The notes under the pieces: model-generated | Seen by the model: the letters and a program-made list of their open reading frames with translations, nothing else | Databases searched by the model: none | Told to the model about the DNA's origin: nothing | From: Achromobacter sp. RTa | Lineage (GTDB): Bacteria; Pseudomonadota; Gammaproteobacteria; Burkholderiales; Burkholderiaceae_B | Direction of reading: 5' to 3' | DNA length: 64,000 bases | Assembly: GCF_000757485.1 (NCBI RefSeq) | Contig: NZ_JPYO01000013.1 | Coordinates: 124,001-188,000 of the forward strand | In this document: positions 27,010 through 36,128 of the stretch, piece after piece | Position numbering within the stretch: the stretch's first letter is position 1 | Layout of the letters: each line of letters starts with the position of its first letter | Position numbers and translations under genes: made by a program

Positions 27010-27043
27010 ATCAGGACATCAGCCCCCCTGAAGGAGAAACCTC

Positions 27044-27484
27044 ATGGACCACTCACGGCTGCGCCACGCCGGCATCAAGGCCACCTTTCCCCGGATGAAG
27101 ATCCTGGACATCTTCTACCAGCATGCCGATCTGCACATGAGCGCGGCGGACGTCTACCGCAACCTCGTATCGGATCACAGCAATATCGGCCTGGCCACGG
27201 TCTACCGCGTCGTCACGCAACTCGAAGGCGCCGGCCTGCTCAAACGGACCCAGCTCGATACCCACACCACCGTGTACGAGCTCAACGACAAAGGACACCA
27301 CGATCACCTGGTCTGCACCCAATGCGGACGGATCCTGGAATCCAGCGACGCCGCCATGGCGCAATTGGTAAGAAAGATCGCCAAGCGCAGCGGCTTCCAG
27401 CTGAATTCCTACAGTCTGGTGCTCTACGGCGGCTGCGGCTGCCGCCAGGGCGCGCCCCTCACTCCTCAAGGAGAATTCGAATGA
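27044..27484 (+). CDS. Fur-family metal-dependent regulator
   Basis: 146 residues. The winged helix (HMSAADVYRNLVSDHSNIGLATVYRVVTQLEGAGLLKR) and the sensor segment HHDHLVCTQCGRILE, with the first CxxC pair, are typical of Fur. The second Cys group is CGC near the C-terminus. It looks like an accessory Fur. AAGGAG precedes the ATG, a candidate Fur box lies upstream, and the stop overlaps the next gene (ATGA), which implies coupled translation. Iron is the most likely metal. Confidence 0.9.
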   Translation: MDHSRLRHAGIKATFPRMKILDIFYQHADLHMSAADVYRNLVSDHSNIGLATVYRVVTQLEGAGLLKRTQLDTHTTVYELNDKGHHDHLVCTQCGRILESSDAAMAQLVRKIAKRSGFQLNSYSLVLYGGCGCRQGAPLTPQGEFE

Positions 27485-27900
27485 ATCGCGAACAGTTTTT
27501 CTTCCACGATCTATCCCAGTTTCCCATCGTCACCGCCCGGCATGGCGGCGCGCCCGACGGCTACTCGTCCACCTGGATCCGCGAAATGGAGATGCTGCTG
27601 GACAATCCCCAGACCTTCGTCATGGTGGTGCCCGACATGCGCCAGGAGGCCGGTCAGGCGGACCGCAAGGCCATGATCGAATGGCAGACCGCCAACATGC
27701 CGCGCCTGAAGGCCCGCTGCCGGGCGTTCATCGCGGTGGAAAGCGATGCCGACGCGCTCGAGAAGATACGCAAGCGCGGCGAGAAGATGACGCGCGCGTT
27801 CGGCATGCCGTTCCTGGCGGTGGCGACCGCGGGCCAGGCGACGCAGTGCGCCCGCGAATTGCTGGGCCAAGCGGGGCCGGGCGGTTTCATCGTGAATTAG
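27481..27900 (+). CDS. Unknown protein translationally coupled to Fur-like regulator
   Basis: 139 residues from the ATG in the ATGA overlap. No signal peptide or membrane segment is visible. The protein alternates strand-like (TFVMVVPD, CRAFIAVES, PFLAVATA) and helical segments (KAMIEWQTANMPRLKARC, ALEKIRKRGEKMTRAFGM), suggesting a compact alpha/beta fold. I do not recognise the family. The tight coupling to a Fur-type gene suggests a role in metal response. Confidence 0.7.
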   Translation: MNREQFFFHDLSQFPIVTARHGGAPDGYSSTWIREMEMLLDNPQTFVMVVPDMRQEAGQADRKAMIEWQTANMPRLKARCRAFIAVESDADALEKIRKRGEKMTRAFGMPFLAVATAGQATQCARELLGQAGPGGFIVN

Positions 27901-28037
27901 GTAGCTGCCCCTGCGCAGCGTCTGGCAGCCCCTTGCCTGGGGCTTAAGAGTTCGCGGGCCGCGCCGTTGTTGATAGCAGGACGCCGGCATCCGCGACGTC
28001 CGCGCTCCCGCCCACCCGATGATGAGCCGCCAGACGC

Positions 28038-28325
28038 ATGAACCTCGCACTCGCCTGTATATTCTGCCGATCGACGCTCTCCCAGGGCGCGCCGCTGCTG
28101 GAAAAAAACGGCGCGGCCATCTGCAAGGCCTGCGTCGACAGCTTTTCGGCCCTGTTCGCCGAACGCGCCTGGGTGATGGCGGCAACCCTGCAAGAGCAGC
28201 TGGACGTGCTGCTGGAAGAAAGCCAGCGCGCCCTGGCGCACAGCGAATCCCTCTCCGTGCGCGCCCGCAGCTGCGGCCTGAGCCTGCACGAGCTGTCGGC
28301 CATGCCCGCGCGCAGGCCGTCCTGA
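28038..28325 (+). CDS. Small zinc-ribbon-like protein of unknown function
   Basis: 95 residues. CIFC and CKAC, about 20 residues apart, form a plausible four-Cys zinc site similar to the ClpX N-terminal zinc finger; a helical tail follows (ERAWVMAATLQEQLDVLLEESQRALAHSESL). No other domain is visible. It stands alone between the Fur operon and the convergent tpsB. Function unknown; metal binding is inferred. Confidence 0.6.
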   Translation: MNLALACIFCRSTLSQGAPLLEKNGAAICKACVDSFSALFAERAWVMAATLQEQLDVLLEESQRALAHSESLSVRARSCGLSLHELSAMPARRPS

Positions 28326-28336
28326 AACAGCCGGTC

Positions 28337-28358
28337 CCCGCCTTCGAACTGGCGGGGG
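28337..28358. terminator. Hairpin between convergent genes, possible terminator
   Basis: CCCCGCC (28337-28343) pairs with GGCGGGG (28352-28358) across an 8-base loop; outer GCCGG/CCGGC segments extend it. It lies between the small zinc-ribbon gene and the end of tpsB, with no T-run. Confidence 0.4.
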
Positions 28359-28372
28359 CAATCCGGCGCAAC

Positions 28373-30034
28373 TCAGAACAGGTACTGCGCGCTCAGCCAG
28401 AACAGCGGTTTGACATCGCGGTTGTCGGATTGGGGCCCGCCGCCGTCGGTGCGCCACGCCACCGTGGCTTCGCCGCGCCAGCCGCCCACCGCCACGCGGG
28501 CGCCCACGCCCGCCCCGGCCACCTGGCGGAAATTATCGCCAGCCAGCCACGGATGCGTGGAAATCTGTACGCGGCCGGCGTCGTAGAACGCGAACGGCGA
28601 GATGGCGCCCGCCGCGTAGCGCACTTCCAGCTGCGTCAGCCAGCCGCGGTCGCCGTAGCCTTCGCCCACGGGATAAGCGCGCACGCCAGCCGGGCCGCCC
28701 AGGCCGAAGTCTTCGGATGAGTCCAGATTGTCGTTCGTCCACTGGCCGCTGAAACGCCCGAACAGGCTCCAGCGCGACGAGATCGATTGCACCCGCGCAA
28801 TGTCCAGGTTCAACTTGCTGTAGTGGCCCGCCGAGCGCGCGCTCACGCGGTCGCCCGCCGCCAGATCGCCGTCCAGCTTCAAGGTGCCCGGCGTCCACGT
28901 GACGGCGCCGTAGGTCAGGCCGCCGCCTCCCAGGCTGTCGCGCAGGTCGAACTGCGCGGAGACCGGTACGCTGTTGCTGAACTTGTTCTGCACGATCTCC
29001 GCCGCGCGGTAGTCGTCACGCAGCTTCTTGTGCAGGAAGTCGATGCCGACGGTCAGGTTGCGGCTTTGCGAGCGGACCAGCGGGTAGCTCAGACCCATGC
29101 TGGCGACCTTGGCGGTGCCGTGCGCGTCCAGGTCGCTGAATTCCTTGCCCAGCTCGTAGCCCGTGTAGCCATAGCCGATGCGGCCGCGCAGGCCGGAGCT
29201 GCCCAGGGGCGCGCTATAGCCCACGTCGCCATAGTTCAGGTTTTCGCTGGTGTGCTGGGCTCGCAGTGTGATCTGGTCGCCAAGCATGAACGGGCTGTTG
29301 ATCGACAGGGCCGCATTCGCCCGGTACTGGCCGGTGTAGCGGTTGCCCTGGTTGTCCAGCCCGACGCTGCCATTGACGCGGTCGGCGCGCTCCACCTGCA
29401 CCATCAGGTCGCCCGTGCCCATTTGCTGGCCTGGACGGATGATGGGGCTGACGGCGATGCCGGGCAGGTCCGAGAGCAGCAGCGCCGCGCGTTCCAGCGG
29501 CGCGCTTTCGATGATGTCGCCGGATCTCAGCGGGCTCAGGTAGGACTGCGCCTTGGCAGCCAGCGCGGCGTCGCCTTCGGCCTGGACCCGGCCATAGCGG
29601 CCTTCGACGACCTGCAGACGCAGCAGGCCGCGTTCCAGCCCTTGCGCCGGCAGGTAGACGCGCGCAAACGGATAGCCCGCGTCGTGGTAGTAGCGCGTCA
29701 ACTGGTTCGCCAGCCCCTGCATGCCAGCCAGGTCGTAGGACTTGCCCTGATAGTCGCCCAGTTGCGCCAGCAACTGCTCCGACGAAAATGCCTGGTTGCC
29801 GGTCAACTCGACGCGGGACACGCCGGCCTGCGGACCGCCGGGAGCCGCCGTGGCGGGCACCGGACTGCTCAGGTTCAAGTCGGGCGCGGGCGCGGGCGGC
29901 TGGGGCTCGGTCGCCTGTTCCTGCAGCACGCGGCCTGCATTGGGGATCTGCTGGGCGCCCGCCGCGGCGGGCAGCAGCGCGGCAAGCGCCAGGACCAGAT
30001 AGTGCGGACGGGCGGAAAATGAAGCTAGCGTCAT
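28373..30034 (-). CDS. TpsB outer-membrane transporter (FhaC/ShlB family)
   Basis: 553 residues. The signal peptide ends near AAGAQQ and is followed by a Pro-rich linker. The POTRA domains start at VSRVELTGNQAFSSEQLLAQLGDYQGKSYDLAGMQGLANQLTRYYHDAGYPFARVYLPAQGL, and a beta-barrel domain contains the family motif VRAYPVGEGYGDRG and ends with aromatic YLF. It exports the adjacent TpsA across the outer membrane. It lies 104 bases downstream of the tpsA stop, in the same direction. Confidence 0.94.
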   Translation of the reverse strand: MTLASFSARPHYLVLALAALLPAAAGAQQIPNAGRVLQEQATEPQPPAPAPDLNLSSPVPATAAPGGPQAGVSRVELTGNQAFSSEQLLAQLGDYQGKSYDLAGMQGLANQLTRYYHDAGYPFARVYLPAQGLERGLLRLQVVEGRYGRVQAEGDAALAAKAQSYLSPLRSGDIIESAPLERAALLLSDLPGIAVSPIIRPGQQMGTGDLMVQVERADRVNGSVGLDNQGNRYTGQYRANAALSINSPFMLGDQITLRAQHTSENLNYGDVGYSAPLGSSGLRGRIGYGYTGYELGKEFSDLDAHGTAKVASMGLSYPLVRSQSRNLTVGIDFLHKKLRDDYRAAEIVQNKFSNSVPVSAQFDLRDSLGGGGLTYGAVTWTPGTLKLDGDLAAGDRVSARSAGHYSKLNLDIARVQSISSRWSLFGRFSGQWTNDNLDSSEDFGLGGPAGVRAYPVGEGYGDRGWLTQLEVRYAAGAISPFAFYDAGRVQISTHPWLAGDNFRQVAGAGVGARVAVGGWRGEATVAWRTDGGGPQSDNRDVKPLFWLSAQYLF

Positions 30035-30138
30035 GATCTTGTGGAAATCGGTGTTCGCGCATGGCGTCCGTACCCCGGCCAGGGCATGAACGCCAGCAAG
30101 CGGATAAGAAGTGGAATTCGCCTTGTGGAATGCCGGGA

Positions 30139-33100
30139 TCAGATGCCGCCCCGGACGACGTCCTCGGGCAGGCGGATGCCGCCGTCGATCACCAGCACCT
30201 GGGCCGGGCCTTGCATGGCGCGCGCGCCCTGCCCCGCGTTCGGCGCCGGCGGCGTATTGGCGCCCTGGCCGTTGCCGCCGGAGCTGACCGGCACGAAGTC
30301 CAGGCCGCCCGACAGGTCCGGTTCGGTCGAATTGGCGGCGCCCACGGCGGCCCTCAGCGACTGGACTGCCGACAAGGACGCCTCCCGGCGCGTATCGGAT
30401 TGCACGGCGTTTTCGATAAGCAGCGTGCCGTCCACCGCGGCGATGCGGTAATTGGCGTTGCCCAGGCCGCCCGCGCCGATCAGGTAGCTGCCCGCGGTCT
30501 CTCCCGGCGCGCGGCTGAGCGCGCCGGCAAGCGTGTCGTCGCCGACCAGCGTGCCTTGCGTGACGCGCCAGGTCAGTGCCGGGTCGGCTTCGCCCGCGCG
30601 CTTGGTCTTGTCGTCCGCCGCCACCGTGATGGCGCGGCGGTCGATGACAGCCCGATGCTGCGTGTCGGCAAGCACGTAATTTCCGGCCAGGCCCGTGCCG
30701 CTATCTGCCAGCGCGTATTGCACCGTGGCGTTGCGCTCGCCGGCATCGGCGCTGTCGTAGCGGGCGGTGGCGCTGACGCCCAGGGTCTCGCCTGCGACGA
30801 GATTGGTCAACGAGCCCGTTCGCGCCCGTGCGTCCGTGCCGCCGTCATAGGTCTTGCCGTCGACGACGGTGCCATCGATGCCGAGCACGCGGCGGGCGAT
30901 GGTGGCCCGCGCCTGGGCGGCGTTCAGCACGTAGTTGCCGGCGTCTTCGCCCGTGAGCGAGAAGGCGACCGCCTTGCGCTCGCCCGCGTTCTTGTCGGCG
31001 AACGCGCCGGCAAAGCCCAGGTCGTCGCCGGCGATGATGCCCTGGATCGCATCGGCGCCCAGCACGCTGGCCACGCTGCTGCCATCGTAGACCTTGTCCT
31101 GCGCGCCCAGCGCGCCGGTCAACTGGCGGGCCGCGATGGAGGCGGTGGTGGAAGCGTTGGCGCTGACCGTGTAGTTGCCCGCGTCCGCGCCAACCAGCGC
31201 GCCGCTCACGTCGACCCGCTTGCCCGTGCCGGCGTTCTTGTCGGCAAACACGCCCGCCGTGGACAACGCCACCAGGTCGCCCGCGACCACGCCGGTCAGC
31301 TGGCCCGAGGTCGTGGCGGCGGTCGTGCCGTCGTAGGTCTTGCCTGCGGCCGTGATGGCGCCCGTCAACGCCTTGGGCGTGATGTCGGCCGTCGCAGTGG
31401 CGTTGGCGGACAGCGCGTAGTTGCCGGCATCCAGGCCGGACAGCGTGCCTCCGACAGCCACCGTCTTGCCGCTGCCCACGTTCTTGTCCGCGAAGGCGCC
31501 CGTGGTCGACAGCCAGACGATGTCGCCCAGCAGCACGCCGGACAGCGTGCCGCCCGTGCTCGCGGCCAGCGTGCCGTCATAGACCTTGCCGGATGCCGTG
31601 ATGGCGCCCGTCAGCGCCTTGGGCGTGATGTCCGCCGTGGCGGTGGCATTGGCCGCCAGCACATAGTTGCCCGCGTCCGCGCCCGACAGCGTACCGCCGA
31701 CGTTCACCATCTTGCCCACGCCCGCGTTCTTGTCCGCAAACGAGCCCGACGTCGACAGGGAAACGGCATCTCCCGCCAGCACGCCGGACAGCGCGCCGCC
31801 CGTGCTCGCAGCCAGCGTGCCGTCATAGACTTTGCCGGACGCCGTGATGGCGCCGGTAATCGTCCTCGGCGTGATGCTGGCGGAGACATTGGCCATGCCG
31901 CTGCCCAGCACGTAGTTTCCGGCGTCCGCGCCAATCAGTCCTACGGTGATCAGCTTGCCCAGCCCGACGTTCTTGTCGGCGAAGTTGCCGACCAGCGCCA
32001 GGCTGTCGCCGCCCACCGCTCCCGAAAGCCCTCCGGACACGAATGCGACGGTGTTGCCGTCGTAGACCTTGTTGGCGCCGATCACCGTGCCGTCCAGGAC
32101 TTTGGCGGTGATATTGGCCGTGGTGACCGTGGAAACGTTGTCGATGAAGTAGTTGCCGGCGTCGGCGCCGGTCAGCGCGACGCCACCAACGATGACGGTC
32201 TTGCCGCTACCCACGTTCTTGTCGCCGAAGCTGCCGGCGCCGCTGACGCCGATATCGTCGCCGGCGATGACGCCCGCGCCCAGCGTCCCGTTCACTGTCG
32301 CGCCGGTGGCGCCGTCATAAACCTTGTCCCCGGCGGTGAAGCTCGCCGAGACGCCTTTCTGCAGAACGTTCAGGCTCAGGCCATCGGCATAAATGATGTC
32401 GTAGCCTCGCTGGTCCGAGTACAGCCCGCCATTGCCGGTCAAGGTTCCGTCCGCCAGGCGGTACGTGCCCGCGTTCTTCGAACTGGTGGTGAATTCCAGG
32501 GCGCCGCCCAGTTGCGCGCCCGCTTCCGAAGCGATGTAGTCCGCTCCCCCGCTGACCTGGCCGTTATAGACCTTGTCGGCCAGGCTGACCGTGACCTGCT
32601 TGAGGAATCCGCGCAGCAGGGGCGTGCCATTGCCTTCGTACATGCGCCAGGTCGCGCCCGTGCCTCCCGCGTTGTCGATGTCCCAGCCAGCGTCCAGGAA
32701 GGTGGAGAGCTGGGTCAACTGCTGGTATGTCCTCATGCCGCTGGCGGCGTTCACCGTGCCGCCATTCGCACCGATCAACATCATGGCCGGATTGCCCGAG
32801 GCGGGATTGCCCGAAGCGTCCGTGCTGGCGGCGAAGCTGTCATTCACCGTGCCGGCGTTGTAGCCGACCAAAGCGCCATTGCCGGCAAACATGAACAGGC
32901 TGCTGATCGTGGAAGTGGAGTACGTCTTGCTGATGGTTCCGTAGTTCAGGCCCACCAGCCCGCCTGCATTGCCCACCAAAGGACCGTCGGTGGACACCGT
33001 CCCCGATGTATAGGCATTGGAAATGGAGCCATGATTCATGCCTACCAGGCCACCAGTTCCATTGCCGAGGCCATTGGTGCGGATATGGCCATTGGCGTAG

Positions 33101-35871
33101 ACGTTATCGATCGTGCCGAGGTTCATGGCGGCCAGTCCGCCGGCCTGCATGAATCCGTTGACTGTGACGTTGTCTAGCCCGATATTGCGGATCGTTGCCG
33201 AGCTGCCGACGGTTCCGAACAAGCCCGCGTAAGGCAGGTAATTGCCGACAGTCAGATTGGAAATCGTGTGTCCGTTGCCATTCAGGCTGCCCATGAACTG
33301 ATTGCCGCCCCCTATGGGACTGAAGCCGCCCGTCTGCCACATGCCGCTGCCGCCAGTCGAGGTCGCCTTGGCGTCGATATCGCGCACGATGTTGTAGTGG
33401 GCCGAAAGGTCGGCCGCCATCAATTGCAACTGGTGGTCGTTGGACACGGCCAGGCTGTATTCGCTCGCCAGGAAGGGACGCGTCATCCCTTCGACCATGA
33501 TCCACTGCGCCTTGCCGGCGGCGTCTTTCGCGACCCATACGTTGTCCGTGCCCGGAATTTGGCTCCAGGTCCCAAGGTTGGCGTAGGAGCCATGCGATAA
33601 CGCGTTCGCGACAGCCCCCGTTCCCGAGACCGAGCCCGACGAGCCGCCGCCAACGGCGTTCGCCTGGCCCGTCGTCGCGGCATCCCACTGCGCGTTCTCC
33701 AGGACGATGCCGCTGCCTGAAAACATTCCGACCACGCCGCCGACGAGATTCTTGCCCGTCACGCGGCCGGTCGCATGCACGTTGGACACGATGCTGTTGT
33801 CTCGGGCCGAACCCACCAAGCCACCGATAGCCAGCCCCAAGCCATCCTCGGCGGCATCGACGTTGCCGATCGCATAGGCATTCCGGATCGCGCCGGAATT
33901 GATGCCGACCAGGCCACCCGTGTCGGAATTGCCGCCGGCCACATTACCCGTCGCGTACGCATTTTCAATGCTGCCGGCCGCGGAATTGCTGCCGGCCAGG
34001 CCGCCAAGCGCGTAGCCCTTGTTCGTACTCGTGACCGTCGTGCGGGCGCTCGCGCCGACGATGTTGGAAGAATTGTTCCCGACCAGGCCGCCCAGGAAGG
34101 AATCTCCCACAACGCTGCCGCTGGCAGACGCATTGCGGATGGTGCCTTCGTTGCTGCCAGCCAGGGGACCCAGGTTGGAGCGGCCGGTGATCGAGGCGTT
34201 GGTCACCGAAAGATCCCGAACCTCGCCATCGCTGGTAATCCTGCCGATGAGGCCCAGGTAGGAACCGGTGGAGTTGATGGTCAGATTGTCGATCGTATGG
34301 CCCAGGCCCGCCAACGTACCGCGCAAGTCCGTCACGATCGAACTCGAAAACGTATTGCCTTTCAGGTCCAGGTCTTGCGCAAGCGCGTAAAAACCGTAGC
34401 CAGACTGGCCGATGGCCTGCAGGTCCTGCAGCGAATGAAGCAGCGTGAAGCCCTGACCATTGACCTTGAACGTGGCCTCTGCGCCGCTCAGCGTGATCGG
34501 CGCGTTCGCCGCGTAGGAGCCACCCGAGGAATACCCGCGCTGCTTGAATCCGCCAAGGTTCAACTCAAGGCCGGCATTCCTGCCTGTCGCGGTGATCGGA
34601 GCATTGATCGCCACGCTGCCATGCGAGCTGAGCGTCAGCTTGGTATCCGCGCTCCAGGCCACGCCGGCGTTCACATTGATATTGCCCGCCTGGTCGCCGC
34701 CATCGATCGTCTGCAGTTCGATGTTGCCGTTGTTCAGATTGGCCGACAGGGTATCGGCGCCGATGCCGCTGTCAGTCTGGCCGGCTGCGCCCGCGCTGAC
34801 GGTGAAGTCGGTCGGATCGACCAGCCAGGCGCCATGCTGTCCGCTTGCCGCCTTGGTCGTCACCACCGCGCCCTTGGCGACGGTGATCTTCGCCGCCGAC
34901 GTTTCCACGAAGCCGCCCTTGCCGCCGTTCGGCGCGCTGGCGTCCAGCGTGCCGGCCACGGCGACGCGGTCGTTGACCATGTCGCCCAGCAGCGCGATCT
35001 TGCCGTTCTCGCCGGTCGCCAGCGTCCTGGCCTGCGTGATGCCGGTGTGGTTGATGACGGTGCTGGCAAGGTCGCCCGCGGCCTTGGCTGTCAGGTAGAC
35101 CACGCCGCCGTCGGCGCGGATCGCTCCGCCCTGCTCGATCAGCGCGTCGATCGCGCCCTGCTCCACTTCGATCTTGACCGGGCCGCCCAGGTCCAGCTTG
35201 ACGCGGCTGCCTGCGCCAAGCAGCACGCTGCCCTTGTCCGCCGTCAGATTGCCCGTGTTGGTGATCCTGGCCGCGATCAGCGCGATGCTGCCGCCCGGCG
35301 CGGCGGTGATATTGCCCTGGTTGACGATGGCGTTGCTGCTGCCGCCTTCGAAGCGGTAATTGCCCGCCAGGAAATCCTGCGTCGAGATATTCAGCGTGCT
35401 GGCCACGATGCCGCCCACGTTCACCTGGGCGCTGGGCGTGAACACCACGCCGTTCGGATTGACCAGGAACACCTGGCCGTTGGCGTTCAGCGCGCCCTGG
35501 ATCACGGATACGTCCGGTCCCAGCACGCGGTTCAGCGCGACGGAATCGCGGCCCGGCTGGTTGAACGTGACGCTCTTGCCCTTGCCGATGGAAAAACTCT
35601 GCCAGTCCACGGCCATCTTGCCGCTGTGCTGGTTCACCGTCATGGCGTTGCCGTTCTGGCTGATGGAGCCCGAACCCGCCACCACGTTGCCGCCTGTCGG
35701 CAAGTCCGCCGCAAGGGCCGGACCGGACAGCAGCAGGGCCGCGCTCAACGCGGCCGCGCCGCCTGCGTTGCGCTTGCGGCGGGCGCTGGCATGCTCGGCA
35801 ACAGGGACATACACCCCCAGGGCGTCGTTCCAGACCAGGCGGTAGATATGGTTGAGGGAGGGCTTTTTCAT
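30139..35871 (-). CDS. TpsA: filamentous-haemagglutinin-type adhesin with YDG repeats
   Basis: 1910 residues. It starts with an extended signal region (MKKPSLNHIYRLVWNDALGVY...) and a Sec signal ending near ALAAD. The TPS secretion domain (~57-300) contains VNPNGVVFTPSAQVNVGG. GLUG-type repeats follow (~557-710 and ~870-1000, e.g. GGLVGINSGAIRNAYAIGNV). A YNG unit (~1094) and seven YDG units (~1180-1740) come next, and then an MBG-like domain (~1740-1820, DDKTKRAGEADPALTWRVT). Such proteins are secreted adhesins. The ATG at 35871 is the only start that fits the signal; the frame is open beyond it but overlaps the kinase gene. A sensor kinase and regulator next door may control it. Confidence 0.93.
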   Translation of the reverse strand: MKKPSLNHIYRLVWNDALGVYVPVAEHASARRKRNAGGAAALSAALLLSGPALAADLPTGGNVVAGSGSISQNGNAMTVNQHSGKMAVDWQSFSIGKGKSVTFNQPGRDSVALNRVLGPDVSVIQGALNANGQVFLVNPNGVVFTPSAQVNVGGIVASTLNISTQDFLAGNYRFEGGSSNAIVNQGNITAAPGGSIALIAARITNTGNLTADKGSVLLGAGSRVKLDLGGPVKIEVEQGAIDALIEQGGAIRADGGVVYLTAKAAGDLASTVINHTGITQARTLATGENGKIALLGDMVNDRVAVAGTLDASAPNGGKGGFVETSAAKITVAKGAVVTTKAASGQHGAWLVDPTDFTVSAGAAGQTDSGIGADTLSANLNNGNIELQTIDGGDQAGNINVNAGVAWSADTKLTLSSHGSVAINAPITATGRNAGLELNLGGFKQRGYSSGGSYAANAPITLSGAEATFKVNGQGFTLLHSLQDLQAIGQSGYGFYALAQDLDLKGNTFSSSIVTDLRGTLAGLGHTIDNLTINSTGSYLGLIGRITSDGEVRDLSVTNASITGRSNLGPLAGSNEGTIRNASASGSVVGDSFLGGLVGNNSSNIVGASARTTVTSTNKGYALGGLAGSNSAAGSIENAYATGNVAGGNSDTGGLVGINSGAIRNAYAIGNVDAAEDGLGLAIGGLVGSARDNSIVSNVHATGRVTGKNLVGGVVGMFSGSGIVLENAQWDAATTGQANAVGGGSSGSVSGTGAVANALSHGSYANLGTWSQIPGTDNVWVAKDAAGKAQWIMVEGMTRPFLASEYSLAVSNDHQLQLMAADLSAHYNIVRDIDAKATSTGGSGMWQTGGFSPIGGGNQFMGSLNGNGHTISNLTVGNYLPYAGLFGTVGSSATIRNIGLDNVTVNGFMQAGGLAAMNLGTIDNVYANGHIRTNGLGNGTGGLVGMNHGSISNAYTSGTVSTDGPLVGNAGGLVGLNYGTISKTYSTSTISSLFMFAGNGALVGYNAGTVNDSFAASTDASGNPASGNPAMMLIGANGGTVNAASGMRTYQQLTQLSTFLDAGWDIDNAGGTGATWRMYEGNGTPLLRGFLKQVTVSLADKVYNGQVSGGADYIASEAGAQLGGALEFTTSSKNAGTYRLADGTLTGNGGLYSDQRGYDIIYADGLSLNVLQKGVSASFTAGDKVYDGATGATVNGTLGAGVIAGDDIGVSGAGSFGDKNVGSGKTVIVGGVALTGADAGNYFIDNVSTVTTANITAKVLDGTVIGANKVYDGNTVAFVSGGLSGAVGGDSLALVGNFADKNVGLGKLITVGLIGADAGNYVLGSGMANVSASITPRTITGAITASGKVYDGTLAASTGGALSGVLAGDAVSLSTSGSFADKNAGVGKMVNVGGTLSGADAGNYVLAANATATADITPKALTGAITASGKVYDGTLAASTGGTLSGVLLGDIVWLSTTGAFADKNVGSGKTVAVGGTLSGLDAGNYALSANATATADITPKALTGAITAAGKTYDGTTAATTSGQLTGVVAGDLVALSTAGVFADKNAGTGKRVDVSGALVGADAGNYTVSANASTTASIAARQLTGALGAQDKVYDGSSVASVLGADAIQGIIAGDDLGFAGAFADKNAGERKAVAFSLTGEDAGNYVLNAAQARATIARRVLGIDGTVVDGKTYDGGTDARARTGSLTNLVAGETLGVSATARYDSADAGERNATVQYALADSGTGLAGNYVLADTQHRAVIDRRAITVAADDKTKRAGEADPALTWRVTQGTLVGDDTLAGALSRAPGETAGSYLIGAGGLGNANYRIAAVDGTLLIENAVQSDTRREASLSAVQSLRAAVGAANSTEPDLSGGLDFVPVSSGGNGQGANTPPAPNAGQGARAMQGPAQVLVIDGGIRLPEDVVRGGI
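30620..32330 (-). repeat. Seven tandem YDG repeats within tpsA
   Basis: Units of about 80 codons, each with (V/T)YDG, a hydrophobic GxLxGxxxGD segment, F(A/G)DKN(A/V)G and DAGNY. The units around 31350-31850 are nearly identical in protein and DNA (TITASGKVYDGTLAASTGG-type start). Boundaries are approximate. Such repeats are known in TpsA-type adhesins. Confidence 0.85.
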
Positions 35872-36091
35872 GGCATATTCCGGAAGCGGCAGCGTCACAA
35901 TTTGTAAATTTCGCTGCTGAAATATACCGATTACTGCGAGCCCAAATCTGAGCAAATCTAAGCAATTCGTAAATGCTGGATCTCTGCGCGGCGGCAAGGA
36001 CGGAAAAGCGCGAAGTTCCCATGATTTGACGGAATTTCTTTCCGACCCAGAGAATCCGGGCTGATACAAACAGACGCTTTTACGCAACAAA

Positions 36092-36108
36092 TTGTCGGTT
36101 GCCGACAA
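36092..36108 (-). terminator. Hairpin after the histidine-kinase gene, possible terminator
   Basis: TTGTCGG and CCGACAA form a perfect 7-bp stem with a 3-base loop. On the minus strand it is followed by TTTGTTG and lies ~20 bases after the kinase stop, before the tpsA promoter region. Confidence 0.4.
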
Positions 36109-36128
36109 GTTTGACGCTGCGCCCGTGG

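Noticed and set aside
30620-32330. Regular repeats that could suggest a CRISPR array
   Set aside because: Repeats are ~240 bp, in frame, and encode YDG domains of TpsA; no spacers.
30061-33177. Long open frame on the plus strand opposite tpsA (over 1000 codons)
   Set aside because: It is antisense to the TpsA coding region, shows no recognisable domain, and its composition is what high-GC codon bias produces on the opposite strand.
33775-35907. Second long open plus-strand frame opposite tpsA
   Set aside because: Same reason: antisense to TpsA, no family pattern; its open reading follows from third-position GC bias.
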